A stretch of DNA of 64,000 nucleotides from assembly GCA_033063855.1 (NCBI GenBank), contig CP093829.1, forward strand, positions 15,965,537 through 16,029,536, given 5' to 3'. Positions 34,322 through 46,778 of the stretch are shown one piece after another. A program made the position numbers and the translations under genes. The number at the start of each line of letters is the position of its first letter. Position 1 is the first letter of the stretch. The stretch is from Smittia aterrima. Taxonomy: Eukaryota; Arthropoda; Insecta; Diptera; Chironomidae. A model generated the notes under the pieces. The model was not told where the DNA came from, ran no database searches, and saw only the letters and a program-made list of their open reading frames with translations.

Positions 34322-37300
34322 TCACCTGACACCGCCCAAGCTGTTTGTGCCACTATGTCCATCCTCGATCACACTGTTTTCGTGTTTACTTGTCTCTGTC
34401 GAGCTTGGAGCCGTGTGGTGATGTTGTTTCCGACTTGCCGTCAAGTTTTTCCCTATGGGACTTTGCATAAAATAGCTTCCAGGCTTAGGTTTCAGATGTC
34501 GATTATTAACTTCCATCTGGACGATTCGCATGTATTCAATCTGACCCGCAAGCTTTTGTATTTGTTCCTTGATGTGAGTTAAATCAAAGTTTTAGTTAGT
34601 TCCTTTTCTCCTTGGACAACAAAGTAACAAGCTGTTATTACCTTGAGCTCTTCGTTCTCTTGATATAAGTCAACACCTTCGTCTGGCATGAGGCCACCGC
34701 CATTTGTACAGAATGAGGCCGTAATTCCGCGCGCCCTCGACCGATTATCCCACTTATCACCCTGACCTCTCAGCACTCGTAATATTTTCGGGCCAAAAAC
34801 GAGAAGGATTGTCGTAGTGGTTGAGAGTTGAGTCCGGACAAATCCCAGAACGTACTTGGCATTGGGACCAGCTTGAGGAAATAAAAATAGACTGAAAGGG
34901 AGAAAATTTGACACAGTGAGAATTCGACAGAAAATGTTTCCTTATTGCCTCAGTTCTTCCATCAAGCGGAAAAGGAAAAATGTGTGGTTGACAAGAGAAA
35001 TAAAGCTATATTCGGAATATCAATAAATTCGCGAAATCCACTCACTGGAATGCAACCATTAAAATGTTGACGCCGGCAATATTGTAGATTGCGTAGGAAA
35101 TAAGCTTAGCCTCGTTGTAGAGCGACTCGGCATTGCGAACGTTGTAACAAACTCGAATGCCCCACAGCAAGAACAGCACTTCACCGATAGCCATCGCGTG
35201 ATCCCACCAATTATAAGTGCATTGTTTGAATATTAATCCTTCACTGTCTTCGATCTATGTAACATGACGATAATTCAATTATTTATTTCAATGGAGTGCT
35301 CAACCGTCTCGATTATTATTTACCGCAGTGGCTGTTGGTGGATCTGCGGCAGTCCATGTTCCTAAATAAATTCCCATGACCAGCAGAATCGGAACCATCC
35401 ATTGCAACAATTGCTTATCAGTTAGTTTCACTTTGTGTGCGGATTTGACGCGATATGTTAGCGATACTCGCCATGTTTTCATTAGTAGCGCTGTGTATGT
35501 AATGCAGAAGCCTTCAGGGGAGACCCACGTTCCAGATAGGATGAAAGAGATAAATTTTCATTTAAAATTCAGAATGAAATTGAGACAGGGGGAAGGAGAA
35601 GGTTATTCATCAGTCAGAGGTCAGAGCATGAAGTCGGTTCGACAAGCAGAGAGAATTACTAAGAAATTGACTTTAATGCCTCTAACTTTCCAAAAAGCTT
35701 TAAAGCTTTTCTTTTCTCTATGACAATAATCGAAACTCTAAAGTCCACTTCTCACTCTGACTCGTCAATTTTCTTCGTCTTTAAAGCTCCAGCAAAGCAT
35801 GACAGAAAAGTGTGATATAATCATTAATTTGAGCTTTCTGTCATAATTCTAAACTGTTTCTCCTTCTACTCGCTCGTTGACTACTTGATTGATCGAGATA
35901 CGAACCCATGTGGCGTGTCCATTTCGTTGCGATGCATCTGAAATTATATTTCAAAAGAGGAAGAGAGAAAAAGAAGTGAATCTGTAGAAACCTTCAAGTC
36001 AATTACTTACGCGTACAAGTCAAGAATGGGAAAAATTGCTGCCATTTCGAGATACATTATCCCACAGCCCACGAGGCATATCATGAGAAAAATTGGACTG
36101 GCGACTTTGAACACTTTCATCTTTCTGTTATGGAACATATACGCAGCCAAGGCGACCGTAAAGAATACGCAGAACATCGATATCGTCAGGAAAACGATTC
36201 TGTTGAAAAAAAAGAAGATTTTACTGTCATTGTAAGCCTAAAGCGATAATTGATGAAGCAACTAACCTAATATACCAGTTATACTCAGCCAAACAAGGCG
36301 TCGGTCCTGTACAGCTTATACATCCCTCCATACAGGGCAAGCACAAAAATGAATCAACATAGAATGTGCTCGCGTTAGTGAGATATTCTTCATATGCGAC
36401 CTCCATGATTGTTCCATTGAATCCGTCGGGATGTCGAATCGAATAGAAACCTTGTTTGCACAGACATTGATATGAGCCTCTCGTCCAACCATTAATTGTC
36501 GAGAGACGATTGTTATTCAAGTACTGTGGACGAAATTGACACTGAAAGCAAGTCGAGAGTTTGTTTGGGAAGTGGGTAAGAGAGAAGAGATCAAATATTA
36601 AAATGAGAAAATCCAATTAAAATGTTTCAGAGCATTTCACGCTTACATCCATACTATCGCGATGGCATTTGTGAGAGCCGTGGAAAGCCTCGATTTCATT
36701 GTCTAAATGAAATGCTGATGAAGGCGGCTGAAGTGGAGTGAGCTGATGAATCAAGTGCGAATTCATTTGATGTTCAAGATTTGATGAAAATTTATTGTTC
36801 CGGTAAATATTTGAAAAATGGTTCTCGCTATAAAATTGATTATTATTCATATCACATTGATTTATGTACAGTTCCGATACGTCGACGTCGATACTTAAGA
36901 AGCCACGCACACTAACGAAGAGAAAAGGTCATAGCAATTAGGAAAGTCATCAAAAATTAATAAGCCATCGGCTAGAGGCAAACAATAACGAAAGTTGCTT
37001 ACTCGGGATGCTTGACCGGAGCTATTGCGATGCTGTAAGACAAGATCCATTTGCGTTGTGAACAAGAGTAGTACGGATAGGTCCACCACCCTAAGAATGA
37101 GAGGTTGAGTGGAGCTGAGGCAAACTTAGGAGATCGAAGTGATGGAGTTGATGCGGAATCTTCAAACCTGGAAATAAATTCCAAACGAGAGAGATAGTAA
37201 GAAGTATTCGTTTATAATTAATCAATCTCTTAGGGCGTTTTATTTGTTGTGATTGCGAAGGAATAGAGTCTTCACGTCTTAGGAGAAAAGCTTAATTGCA

Positions 37301-40300
37301 AACGAGATAACTCGTTGGGTGAGAAACTTTTACTTACGCCCGAACTGTTAAGACGAAAGAGATTTCCTCAGAACGATGAAACTACATTTACCTCAAAGCA
37401 AATCGATTAAAAGCTTCCGAAGTTTAATTTAAAATATGCTGACCAAGCTTTGGAAAATTGAATTTATGTGAGCTCATAGAAACTTTTCCATTCGAATCTC
37501 TCGAACCTTTAACGCTCTTAGAAAAGCTTTTCGACACAATCAGTTCACCCCAAAAAGAAAAATCATTGAGATTTATTCAACTCACGAGAGAAGCAAAGGC
37601 AGTTGAATATTTTGATTGAAAAATTTCATCATGCCTGTTCAAGATCCCTAGCGGGAAACGACGACAGCTTCCTTCAATTCTCCCCTTAGTTCTTATACGT
37701 TCGCTGCCGGTTTATTGAAACGTTGATGATTAAATTTCCGATTTGAGCGATTCACTTGTCTTAGAACGTAAAACGCTTTTGACATTCTTCATTGAAACTG
37801 CACTTAAATCGCTCATCATCACGACTACAAAGCGCTTAACGCCTCTCACTCGCAACAAACATAAATTATTCTCCTCGACGTTTTACGAGCGACGACAATA
37901 TCTTTTTGAGGGTCCTCAAGCTGCCTTACTTCTTCTCTCCTTCTCTCGGCAAATTCATATCTCTAAAGCGCTCTCTCACACTCAACATAAATATTAATTA
38001 CAAAAGGGAACAATCTCTTTTAATTTTGCATGAAAACCTTCACTGCCATTTGATGGGTGTTGCGCAACAAGTGCTTACTTGTGTATCAGGTGGAAATATA
38101 TGGTCGACTGAGCTTTTGAACATTTTAATGTTCATTATTTAACTGACTTTGCTTTCCACATATTTCCCTTCAAATCATTCTATGCCTTAGTCGGCATTGA
38201 GCGTGTGTGTGAGAGAGAGAGTAAACGTTGATTGTCCCAACAGTTGTGAATTATTCTTATTTAGAAGGTAAATAAACAAACAGAGCTCCGTTTGCCAAAG
38301 GCATAATTATATTTCAATTAATACAACACAAGCACTTACCATGGGTAGTCGGTAAAGGGTTTCTTTCCTACAGCGAGTTCTCCACTCTCATTCAACTTCA
38401 CAGGTTCGCCCAGTTTTCTCGTTCCAACTTTTGTCCATCGCTCCGAAGTACTTAAATATCCTGACGACAAGTTCGTAGCGAGAATCCGAGCATTGATGAC
38501 GTTCGCTTCTTGAAGAAGGCCTTTGGCAACTGAATCTAACAAACCTGAGAAAAATATTATTGACATTAGTGGATAGAAGTTCTATCATAAAACGATCGCA
38601 GTGTAATATTTTAATGAATATTTGCGATTGCGAGAGTCTTCCTTTTAAGACGTAGGGAGCCCCGAGATTTGATCGTTCTTTTCTCATTTACAATTTTCCT
38701 GTCGTTTCTATGAGAACGATGAGAATAAAGCGTAGAAGACGAACATAGCGAACAGAAACATTAAACTCATGAACGTGAGTTCAGCTGAACGAAAATTGAT
38801 TTATAAAAATAGATTCCAGTCTTTTATTGATTATTTTATATCCGCTTGAGCGCTTCTCACAGTGGGTCGGCATGCTGCTGCTGCTGCGTGAAGAACTCTT
38901 CATTCTCGCTTTGGGAATTCCGTCGTCAATCAGCGGAAAAGAGGACACTTCGAAAGCGTCGAAAGTATATACTCGACGTTGTTTCAGAAACCGAATAATG
39001 GTTATGCAATCTGCTACTTTATTCCTTTCTTGCTTTTGACGCGGTCTGAGGTGATGGAAGGAGAAAGAGGGTGGAAGCAAACTTTTTACGTTTCAGTCAC
39101 AAAAGAGGAAAGTAAACGACGAGTATAGTTTTCTTTTGAATTATAAATGAAGCATGACGAGCTTGAAACGAATGGTAACTGGCACTTAAGAGATAAAATT
39201 TCCTTTGATTGTTGTTTGCGTTTTAAAGACGATATCATTAAGAGACATCTGTAGAGTGCATGGACGTGATGATAATTCATGTGAGGTGTCGGCCAATATT
39301 TGAAGATAAAACCTCCGTGGGCGTTCAACGGCATAACCAGTCAATAAATTAATTTGCGGTCGTTTCCTCAAACAAAGGAAGTTTTCTGCTCGCCTCCAAA
39401 TTAAGGGGGCAATTCTCGGGAGGCCTATGTTGTTAGGTCGAAAATGTTGATGTTGAAAATGTTGAACAAAAAAAATGTTGATTTTCTTCCTCCAACTTAC
39501 AGCCATACTATAAGGTATGAACCTTAATTAGTCTCACTTGTGTGTCGCGGCTTAACGATAAATTGGCTTTGACCCGATATCACTGGTGATAACTCGAGTT
39601 GAATCATCACTGGTGATAACTATCGCCGCTGCTACCCTAAGGTGATAAATCGCCCTCCACCGCAAACTCCAACTTAACATTCTGAGAGAAGAGGTCTGGA
39701 GCAGACTCAGGAATTTAAATTTTTTAAGAATCAGTTCAAGTGTGGAATTAACGGCTGCTCCATACTTTAGTACATCAGCGCAAACCTTTCAGCATTTTAC
39801 TATGACTTTAGTTTAACCCTAACCTTAACCTTAACCTTATCCTAAACCTTAAACCTGGTCACCCATCTAAGCTCTAGTTGTGACCGATGTTGCTTAACTT
39901 CGGTGATCGGACGAGAACCGGTGTTATCAACTTGTTACTGGTATGATGACAAGAGATGAGTGGCTTAACGTGGTATAAGAACAATGAGATAACCTTTATT
40001 TATTTAATTGCGCAGTCAATCAACTTTTAATGTTTTTTTATTTTCAAATTTTTTTTTTCAAATTAATAATTGAACTAATTACGATGGCTGTTTGACACAA
40101 GCGGTGACTACATATGAAGACGAATAGATCTATGCTTGAAAGTATATCTATTTAGTAGTGAGTCTCAATAGAGGACAATAAACGTTTAAAAAGGTATTTA
40201 TTTGATTTTAGTTCCGTCACCAAAAATCGATTTCTGAAGGTCTCTAAAATTCCTCCAACTTATGGCATTTTTATTTCGTGCTCATACCGTAAACGAGAAA

Positions 40301-43300
40301 GAATTCCATCATGTGCTGTCACTTAAACAATATTACTTCTGACTTTAATGTTTGCTGTTGCCTCTCAAGTCATCGTAGGTGGCAGTGACAATGCAAAAGC
40401 CGTTTCATGTCACATGAATCATGTGTGGGAAGAGAATCAAAGCACAAAATGTCTTTAGACCCGCACATTGTTTGCTGATTAGCAAAGAAGTTGGGATCGT
40501 CAAAAATGATCTAGCAAGGCATATTAGCCGTCGCTATCTTTTTCTCGCCGATATCCTCTTTTCTCTGTAAATTTTATTACAGAGACGAGAAGCGGCATCC
40601 CATTTCACGGATGACGTGTATGAGAGCTTTAAGAGGCCTTTTCTCGACATCCACGTATCGTATGGCTGATACGAAGCGATTCGAGATTTCAAACACAATA
40701 TGAAACACGTCGAAGATTACAAACTTCCCTCAGAATCTACACGACACATATCGAGAGGAGGGATCATGTAAATTTAGTCTTTAAAGCTTTTTGGTTGACT
40801 GAGTTCATTGCTTTAAATTTTAAAGAATATCACATATTCTAGAGCAGTGTGGATATGATTGAAATGAAAGCAAATTATTTCACCGAGTCATAAAGCTTTT
40901 GAAAGCTTTCATCACTCCATAGACTAAGTCAACAAAGTGTTTTCTCTTTTTAAAAGCCCTAAAAGCTCTCAGTTATTCATCCTCTTCAAACCACACTGAC
41001 GCAACCCTCCATGCTTTTAGAGCTACTCGTGTGGCATTTGAAAATGGAGCTCGTTTCTACTAGTAAAGGAAAATGTTCATAGACTTCAAGGGAAATAGGA
41101 TGTGAGTCGATCGGAAAGAACTTTTGTCGCGATGAGAGTAAATAAAGTATTTAATAGTGACAACTATTGAATGCATCATCGTTTCCCTCAAGAGAACGTT
41201 GCCAAGCGAGTGCGGAAAGTAAAAATCAATTTTGATTTATTTATATATCTATATAGAAGGGGATAGGAAATTATGTTTTTGTGCTTCACTTGTTGTCTAC
41301 GCTCATTTCTGATCAAATATTGGAAACATATCCTTTGAAAGGAAATTCTATGTCGAACGTTTTTGTTTCCTTCCACAACAGTAACAACATTCATATCGCA
41401 AATTCATGTTTATTGGTTGGTTAGAGGTTGAATAACCTTTCTCACATCATAAAGTTCTCATTCATAATTTACAAAGTCCTTTCATCATGAGATGAAAGAG
41501 AGAGAGACAAAGACTCTATAAGAGAAGCTTTTCCGAGCTTTGACCTCATTTTGAACATATTCAGAGAAATCTCATTTCCACTTTCCGGTCCAGACGGTAA
41601 AATGAATATGACAATCCAAAAAGATCAGAAACCTTAAACAATTTTAGGTTCATGACACAGGATGAGACAAACTTTTAGATGTGAGTGTTTATGATTATCC
41701 ATTGAGAAAATAAGTATTTGTTTTGCAAAGATAATAAAGCGACATACACTTTCTCGATAGATTCGTTGCCGGTCAGAGCAAGGGAAACGCAACGAACGAA
41801 ATTGGAAATTCACTGACCAACGACAACATTCACTTTGTTGCAAAATAGACGATAAAATGTTAATGGAAAGCAAACTTTTGTTCTGTTTGAATTTTTTCTC
41901 ACCAAGACTGTAAGTGGTTGGTAGGTTTAAGAAGTGCGAATTCGAAACAGAATTTAATTCCTTATGCAAAAGTTTTAATGGCTATTAAGTCGGCGGAGTA
42001 ACCTCAATGTTGATGAGATGATGAGAACGTTTTGAGTGTATTTGATGAAAGTTTTATCATGAAACTTACCCCAGTGGTTACTGAATCCAAGCTCTTTAAG
42101 GACGAAGGAAGCAACATCTGATTGCTGTCTTGCGCCATCATAGCGCTCTGTGCGTAAAGGAATTTTCAGTGGGCTGTAAAGCTTTGATATGCAAAGCTCT
42201 CCAATGTTTTCAGTCGATATATCATGAATAATTGTCAGCGATGACTCGACGGAATCCTTAAGGCGAGAAAAAGACAAATGGGAGAAAATTAGAATTAAAT
42301 TGAGTTTTCAGAAGCAGAAGAGCCTTGAACGAAATTCAATTAGTTTGGAAGATGTCGCTTACCTTTGAGAAATCATCACGAAAATCGAATTTCGATGAAA
42401 GCGCTTTCCCCTTCCACGGCATTAAAACACTGAAAATTATTAGATGGAACAGAACGTGCTTTAATCCAGTTCCGATTAAACACCATGGTCTTGGTGTGAT
42501 GTCTAGCATTTCGGCAAATCATTAGTCCTAGGGATGATAAATAGAAAGTTTGATTGAATCGTTTCTGTAATCCAATAATTCTTCATAATAAACATCTGCG
42601 ACCCTTTTGCCTCATCCACATTCCTTTGAGGAGAGAGGTGCGTCTTTCGTCAAACTTTTCGTATAAAATCTCTCGCCGACGAAGATTAATTTCCATAAAT
42701 ACATTTCAGAGGTTGCCGACGATGATGATGATGAGAGACGACTCAGAGGAGAGAAACAAAGGTAATCTGATTGCTTGTTTTAAAGAGTTTCTTGAATTTA
42801 AAAAAAAGCTCGGCAGAAAATTTGAATTATTATCCTCTCAAGCCGCCTTCGAAAAAGATCGACATGGGAATCGAATAAAGGATGCGTTATTGGCTTTGTT
42901 CAGAGGTTGAAGAGATGAGGGTCGTGGCTTAATTCAATCTATTTACTGATCTGCCCTTTTCTATTTTCGTTGGCATATGCGAGTGTGTGTGTTTGTGGAT
43001 AATGAAAGATTTTTATTTTTCGCCAATAAACTTTTTGTCCTTTTGTGCTTTTATTATAACAAAAGGTTTGATTGCTGAATGCGTAGAATATCACTGTTCG
43101 GCGTAAACTGATTGTTTCATTCTGATTAACAGCTCAATTTATCGCAGACGAAAACTTCTCATTCTGAAGAAGAAAAGAAGTGTAATGGAAACTTTTGCAA
43201 GCCCTCACCTTTCTCTTGCTAGCTGTTATTATTTTCAATCCCTCCCAAGCTTTCTTGTTGTGCCGTTGAAAAGGAAAAAGGTTTCATGTTTCCATGTTTT

Positions 43301-44847
43301 GAAGCGTTTTGGAAGACAAGTGATTAAACACAATGACAAAGTCGGTCTGAAGATCTTATCAACAAGGACTGAACGAGAAGTTTAACGATGCGTGCGACTT
43401 GTAGGAGGAAAAACTGGAGAAAGACGTGAAGTGATTTGACAGTGAGAAAAAAGGGAAAAATATCGGATTTCTGGAAAAGTGTTGGTTGTGAATGGCAAAA
43501 GCAAAAGTTTTTGACATCTCTCATAAATATTTTTCGCAACAATGTTGCTCGTTCTTCATGGAATAATGACACCGGCCTGGAAAATTATTATTGTGGCTTT
43601 TCATAGGGATTCGTCTGCCCTCTCGAAGTAAAAATAGCTCGAAGCTGCTTAAGATGCTTTCGTAAAATATGATTGTTATCTTAAGGAGCACGCAACGATT
43701 TGCTGTCATCGTTTTCTCTCGAGCGACAAGTCGGAATAGATTATTGAAAATCCTTAATGTGCTACAACTTGAAGAAATCATTAAATTTTTTTAATAATCC
43801 TCATTACGCTTTTTAACAACAGCGCAACTGGATTTGAGATAGCAGCAATAATCCCAAGTCTCGTTAAGGCAAAAGAAGAAGCCAAGCCGCGATGGGAAGA
43901 AATCCATTTAAGCGGTAAATGAGTTTAGATTTGATCAACTGCGAGTTTGCCTCTGTTCGCTCATTCGTACATAATTTCGACCTCAAATTACGAATTTTCT
44001 GATGAACCTTACATGTTTCCGTCATAATCACACAAACGAATATTTGAATAGAATTATCATTTGAGTCGAAAATGATGATGAATTTGAAACATGAAAAGTT
44101 TTCTTTCTGAAATAATGTGAAAAGCTCTCAGCCACTTCTGACAGTTTCTTGATAAAATGAGAAACTTTTTGTTCTTGTCGTTAAATGGAAAAGAAGTTGG
44201 ATTGTGGGTTTGATGTGAAAAACGTGTGCGAAAGCTTCTGTTGCCCTTCCTCTTTTTCTGAACGAGACCCAAACTAAAATCTCAGCACGAAACTACTAAA
44301 GACTCGTCGCTCGGAAAAAAGGAAAGCAAGAAAAAAGAACTTCGAAATAACAAACATAGAAAAGCTCTTTCTACGAATTCCAAGGCGAATGTGGTGACGT
44401 CACAAATTAAACTGCAAAAAGTTTCGTCAAGCAAACACAAAAGCTGAAATTACCGAAGAAGTTTCCTTGTTAAAATCTTTTTTAAGCTTTACAAGGAACT
44501 CGACATATCGCACAAGGCTTGTTTAGCTTTTTTCATTTCATTACATAACGAAACAAGCAACAGACTGAAATGCCACTTTCATTTATTTAAATAAATATCA
44601 ATTTCATTTTAGGAAAATGCGACCTAAAGAGAACAGCAAACATCGAATTGTGGAGCATTAAGCTTTTGTGTCGCGTTTCCTTTGTTCACTCCCGCCCACG
44701 GTAATTACAAACAAAATGAAAATTCCATTGTTTAGGTGCGAATTTGCCAGTTAAACAACGTAGAACAACTCACCATCAGCATTTCAACGAATCCATCGTA
44801 ATATTCCGCCGACTCTTCAAAGGACGATTGCGCTTCATATTGTGACA
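34322..44847 (-). CDS. Cache-domain GPR158/GPR179-type class C GPCR, 5' end not found
   Basis: Orphan class C receptor; the vertebrate relative GPR158 is a glycine receptor, and fly relatives are Smog and CG31760 (family knowledge). Minus-strand exons, all phase-consistent: 44847-44774, 42256-42070, 38544-38340, 37167-37003, 36911-36647, 36541-36267, 36199-36011, 35937-35906, 35511-35324, 35254-35046, 34891-34642, 34567-34322; about 760 residues. The extracellular part resembles a Cache domain (WWTYPYYSC, RGFLSIDVDVSELYINQC). A Cys-rich stretch follows (GSYQCLCKQGFYS ... CMEGCISCTGPTPC), then seven membrane helices ending near FVRTQLSTTTTILLVFGPK. The tail has a coiled-coil start (EQIQKLAGQIEYMRIVQMEV). 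The first listed exon begins at an acceptor with no in-frame ATG, so the signal-peptide exon lies upstream and unidentified. The C-terminus may be alternatively spliced. Positions near 36600-36650 may be off by one. Confidence 0.88.
39579..39621. repeat. Tandem ATCACTGGTGATAACT pair
   Basis: A 16-bp sequence occurs at 39579-39594 and 39606-39621, a 27-bp period. Its core ATCAC..GTGAT is an inverted repeat. A further related AGGTGATAAA follows near 39640. Confidence 0.8.
39813..39855. repeat. Degenerate telomere-like CCTTAA repeat
   Basis: About 40 bp built of TTAACCCTAACC, CCTTAACCTTAACC and CCTAAACCTTAAACC units, directly abutting the 3' end of the 5S-like module. It may be the tail of a SINE-like element rather than an interstitial telomere. 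Confidence 0.65.
39857..39950 (-). pseudogene. 5S rRNA-like sequence (pseudogene or 5S-derived SINE head)
   Basis: On the minus strand this reads like a 5S rRNA gene body. It has CCGGTTCTCGTCCGATCACC, then GTTAAGCAACATCGG (box A/intermediate region), then CTTAGATGGGTGACC (box C). The 5' end is divergent, and the sequence departs from 5S after the box C segment, running into a GGTTAAGG-type repeat. Loss of the 3' stem argues against a functional rRNA. Retained internal promoter boxes fit a 5S-derived SINE head. Matching was from memory of dipteran 5S sequences. Confidence 0.8.
42257..44773. other. Receptor intron
   Basis: Intron between receptor exons that join in phase (VEMLM to DSVESS). No additional exon, RNA gene or repeat recognised. 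Confidence 0.5.
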
Positions 44848-45729
44848 CTGCGTTCGCGTTTAAGTGAAAGTAATTGCATAATAATGTTAAAAAAATTGAC
44901 TTCCTTTTAATTCGTGCACTCCGCAAATTTTTCCTTTTCTTTCGTCCACGACTGCCTTCACTCTAATCTCACCGAAAGACGTAAACACATTCCGAATTAG
45001 AAAAATATTTGCTTTGTCTTGTTAATCTTCTGTCAAAGTTCTATTTTATTTTTATTTTTTTCTCCTGCCAAGCTCATCAGGGGATGAGGAAAATTTCCAC
45101 TTTACCACAGCGCGACTCGTTTCACGTCCACATCACGACAAACTCGACGGCTGACTGTGCAGATTTTCTTTTCCTTTCCACAAAATGAGCATTGAAAGCA
45201 GAAGAGCATTCGCCAGTGCAGTCGAATGGAATCTGGAAAGCTTCAGAGACACCAGAAAGGTTTACGATGTTTTTATTGCTTCAGATAGACATCAAACTTT
45301 TTCGATAAACTTCCGACACGAAGCGAAACCACGACGCTTGTCAATTAAAGAAGGTTTGCCATTTGTCGCTCAATTTCTTTTCGAATTCCATATGAAGTTG
45401 AACTTTGTGTAACAAGTTGTTTCCGAAGCCCACGCGAGCGACTAATTGGAACTAGAAACGCGCAAGCGTTGGAAAGACCGAAAGGTTCTAATTTAATTTT
45501 GATTGCTGCTTCGGCACTGGCCTGCCAAACTCCTAATCTTCCTTCATCTTCGAGAAACTGAAAACAAAAACTCAGGCGCATCCTAATAAGGCAAATATAT
45601 TTCGGCATATAAATTACAGTAGGCAAATATATAAGTGCCCACTTGGTACTTTTGAAAGAAAAGCTGAAAATCTCAAATATTAAATAGAAATATGAAAATC
45701 CGTTATTTTTTGAATTTTATCTCGTTTAT
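44848..45729. other. Receptor 5' region
   Basis: Should contain an intron and possibly the missing signal-peptide exon(s) of the receptor, but none could be identified. Open frames at 45185-45412 (+) and 45345-45626 (-) show no convincing features. Confidence 0.45.
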
Positions 45730-45878
45730 TAATTAGTTCAATTATTTTCATAAAGGTCCTGCCTAAGGAGACATTTGAATGAATTTGCTGATTTCGTTGT
45801 CGAGTTTTCACTAAAAAAACTACTTCTCAATCTAATTGCCGATTTATCGTTAAGCCGCGACACACAAGTGAGACTAAT
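45730..45878 (-). mobile_element. Candidate non-autonomous element, short copy B
   Basis: 149-bp counterpart of the 39527-40081 element in opposite orientation. It shares exactly 37 bp at one end (45842-45878) and 17 bp at the other (45730-45746), while the interior is shorter and unrelated by eye and lacks the 5S-like module. Confidence 0.5.
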
Positions 45879-45999
45879 ATATAATTTTTTCTTGGAAATC
45901 TAAAAACTTTGAGCTCATTTTATTTAGCAGTTTCGCTATTTACTCAACAAGTTATTGTTATGCAAGTCATTTCAAATTAATACCTTTTGTAGCACAAAT

Positions 46000-46314
46000 C
46001 ATAGATAACAATATACCTAGATTGGCCAAGCGTGTTGGCAAAAGGTAAAATTGTTGTTGTTTTTCCTTCGCAAGAGTCATCGCCCCTTAATTAAAATGTC
46101 CCCCCTCTGGGCTATGCCCCTCAAACAAGCAGAAAAACCCCACGGATCCTGTTTGAGGGGCGCCTCCCTTTAAACAAATCTTCTAAGGGGCATTGCCCCT
46201 TAGACAAAATATTTGAGGGGAAGCGTCCCTCAAACGACTGAAAAAGCAACAACAATTTTACCTTTTGCATACAAAAATTTTGAGCTTGGCCAATCTAGGT
46301 ATATTGTTATCTAT
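46000..46314. mobile_element. MITE with 31-bp terminal inverted repeats and 8-bp target duplication
   Basis: Left terminus 46001-46031 and right terminus 46284-46314 are perfect 31-bp inverted repeats (ATAGATAACAATATACC...). A second, inner inverted pair of 22 bp lies at 46038-46059 and 46247-46268. GCACAAAT is present on both sides (45992-45999 and 46315-46322), an 8-bp duplication as expected for hAT-type transposition. The GC-richer centre holds further inverted arms (46117-46127 with 46150-46160, CCCCTCAAACA) and several variants of GGGGCAT/GCCCCTT. No ORF, so non-autonomous. Near-perfect ends suggest recent insertion. Confidence 0.92.
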
Positions 46315-46778
46315 GCACAAATATTCTAAAGAAATAATTTTTTTCGCTAAGTTCATTCTCAGATTTTTTTGCGAACCAATTTGAGTGCTTGCAGAAATTA
46401 CTGGCACGTGTAGCAGAGAAACATCAAAACCGGTTTAATTTCTTCCGAAATACGTCAATCAATAAATTATCTAAAGTCGATAAACCTAACCACAGCAATC
46501 ACTTGTGGTTTACTCGTATTTTGTGGAAGTTACTGATACCTTTTCCATTGATCAATGATCTCTTCTATTGTTAAACTCAAGGGCTTGTCACAACAAATGT
46601 AACAGCTGTTCAATGTAAAATAAACATGTGCATTAGCTTCTCGCCTTGAGAATGAAACGTTCTTTTGACCTATAGTTCTAGCAGAATATTTACAAAAAGC
46701 ATTGTTTAAAGAGAGAAACTCAGATTGATTCTAAAATTTAATTTTTTAATTCAAACGTTTCTTCACAAGCAACAATAA

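Larger units (their letters stand above)
39527..40081 (+). mobile_element. Candidate non-autonomous element, copy A (composite)
   Basis: Its first 37 bp (39527-39563) recur exactly in reverse complement at 45842-45878, and its last 17 bp (40065-40081) at 45730-45746, with matching relative order. Both copies therefore look like members of one family with conserved ends and different interiors. The ends form a weak inverted pair (TAATTAGT[C]TC against TAATTAGTTC). The interior contains a 16-bp tandem pair, a telomere-like repeat and a 5S rRNA-like segment. No coding capacity. No clear target-site duplication seen, so boundaries are provisional. Confidence 0.5.
38545..42069. other. Receptor intron with inserted non-autonomous element
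   Basis: No exon is needed here: the flanking receptor exons join in phase (HWG to LLDSVAKG). It contains the element at 39527-40081 with its 5S-like and telomere-like modules. Several short open frames show no support. Confidence 0.5.

Noticed and set aside
38205..38225. GT/GA microsatellite
   Set aside because: Short simple repeat in an intron, with no evidence of function.
42554..42910. 118-residue plus-strand ORF within a receptor intron
   Set aside because: No domain, odd composition, no splice pairing, opposite strand to the host gene.
44732..44926. Receptor first exon with a signal peptide starting at 44926
   Set aside because: The start codon there is TTG, with no in-frame ATG. An acceptor (GCAG|TG at about 44848) makes it an internal exon.
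39527..45878. A single 6.3-kb transposon bounded by 37-bp terminal inverted repeats
   Set aside because: The interval contains two or more in-phase exons of the GPR158-like receptor, has no transposase, shows no target duplication, and each end also has a 17-bp partner bounding a much shorter unit.
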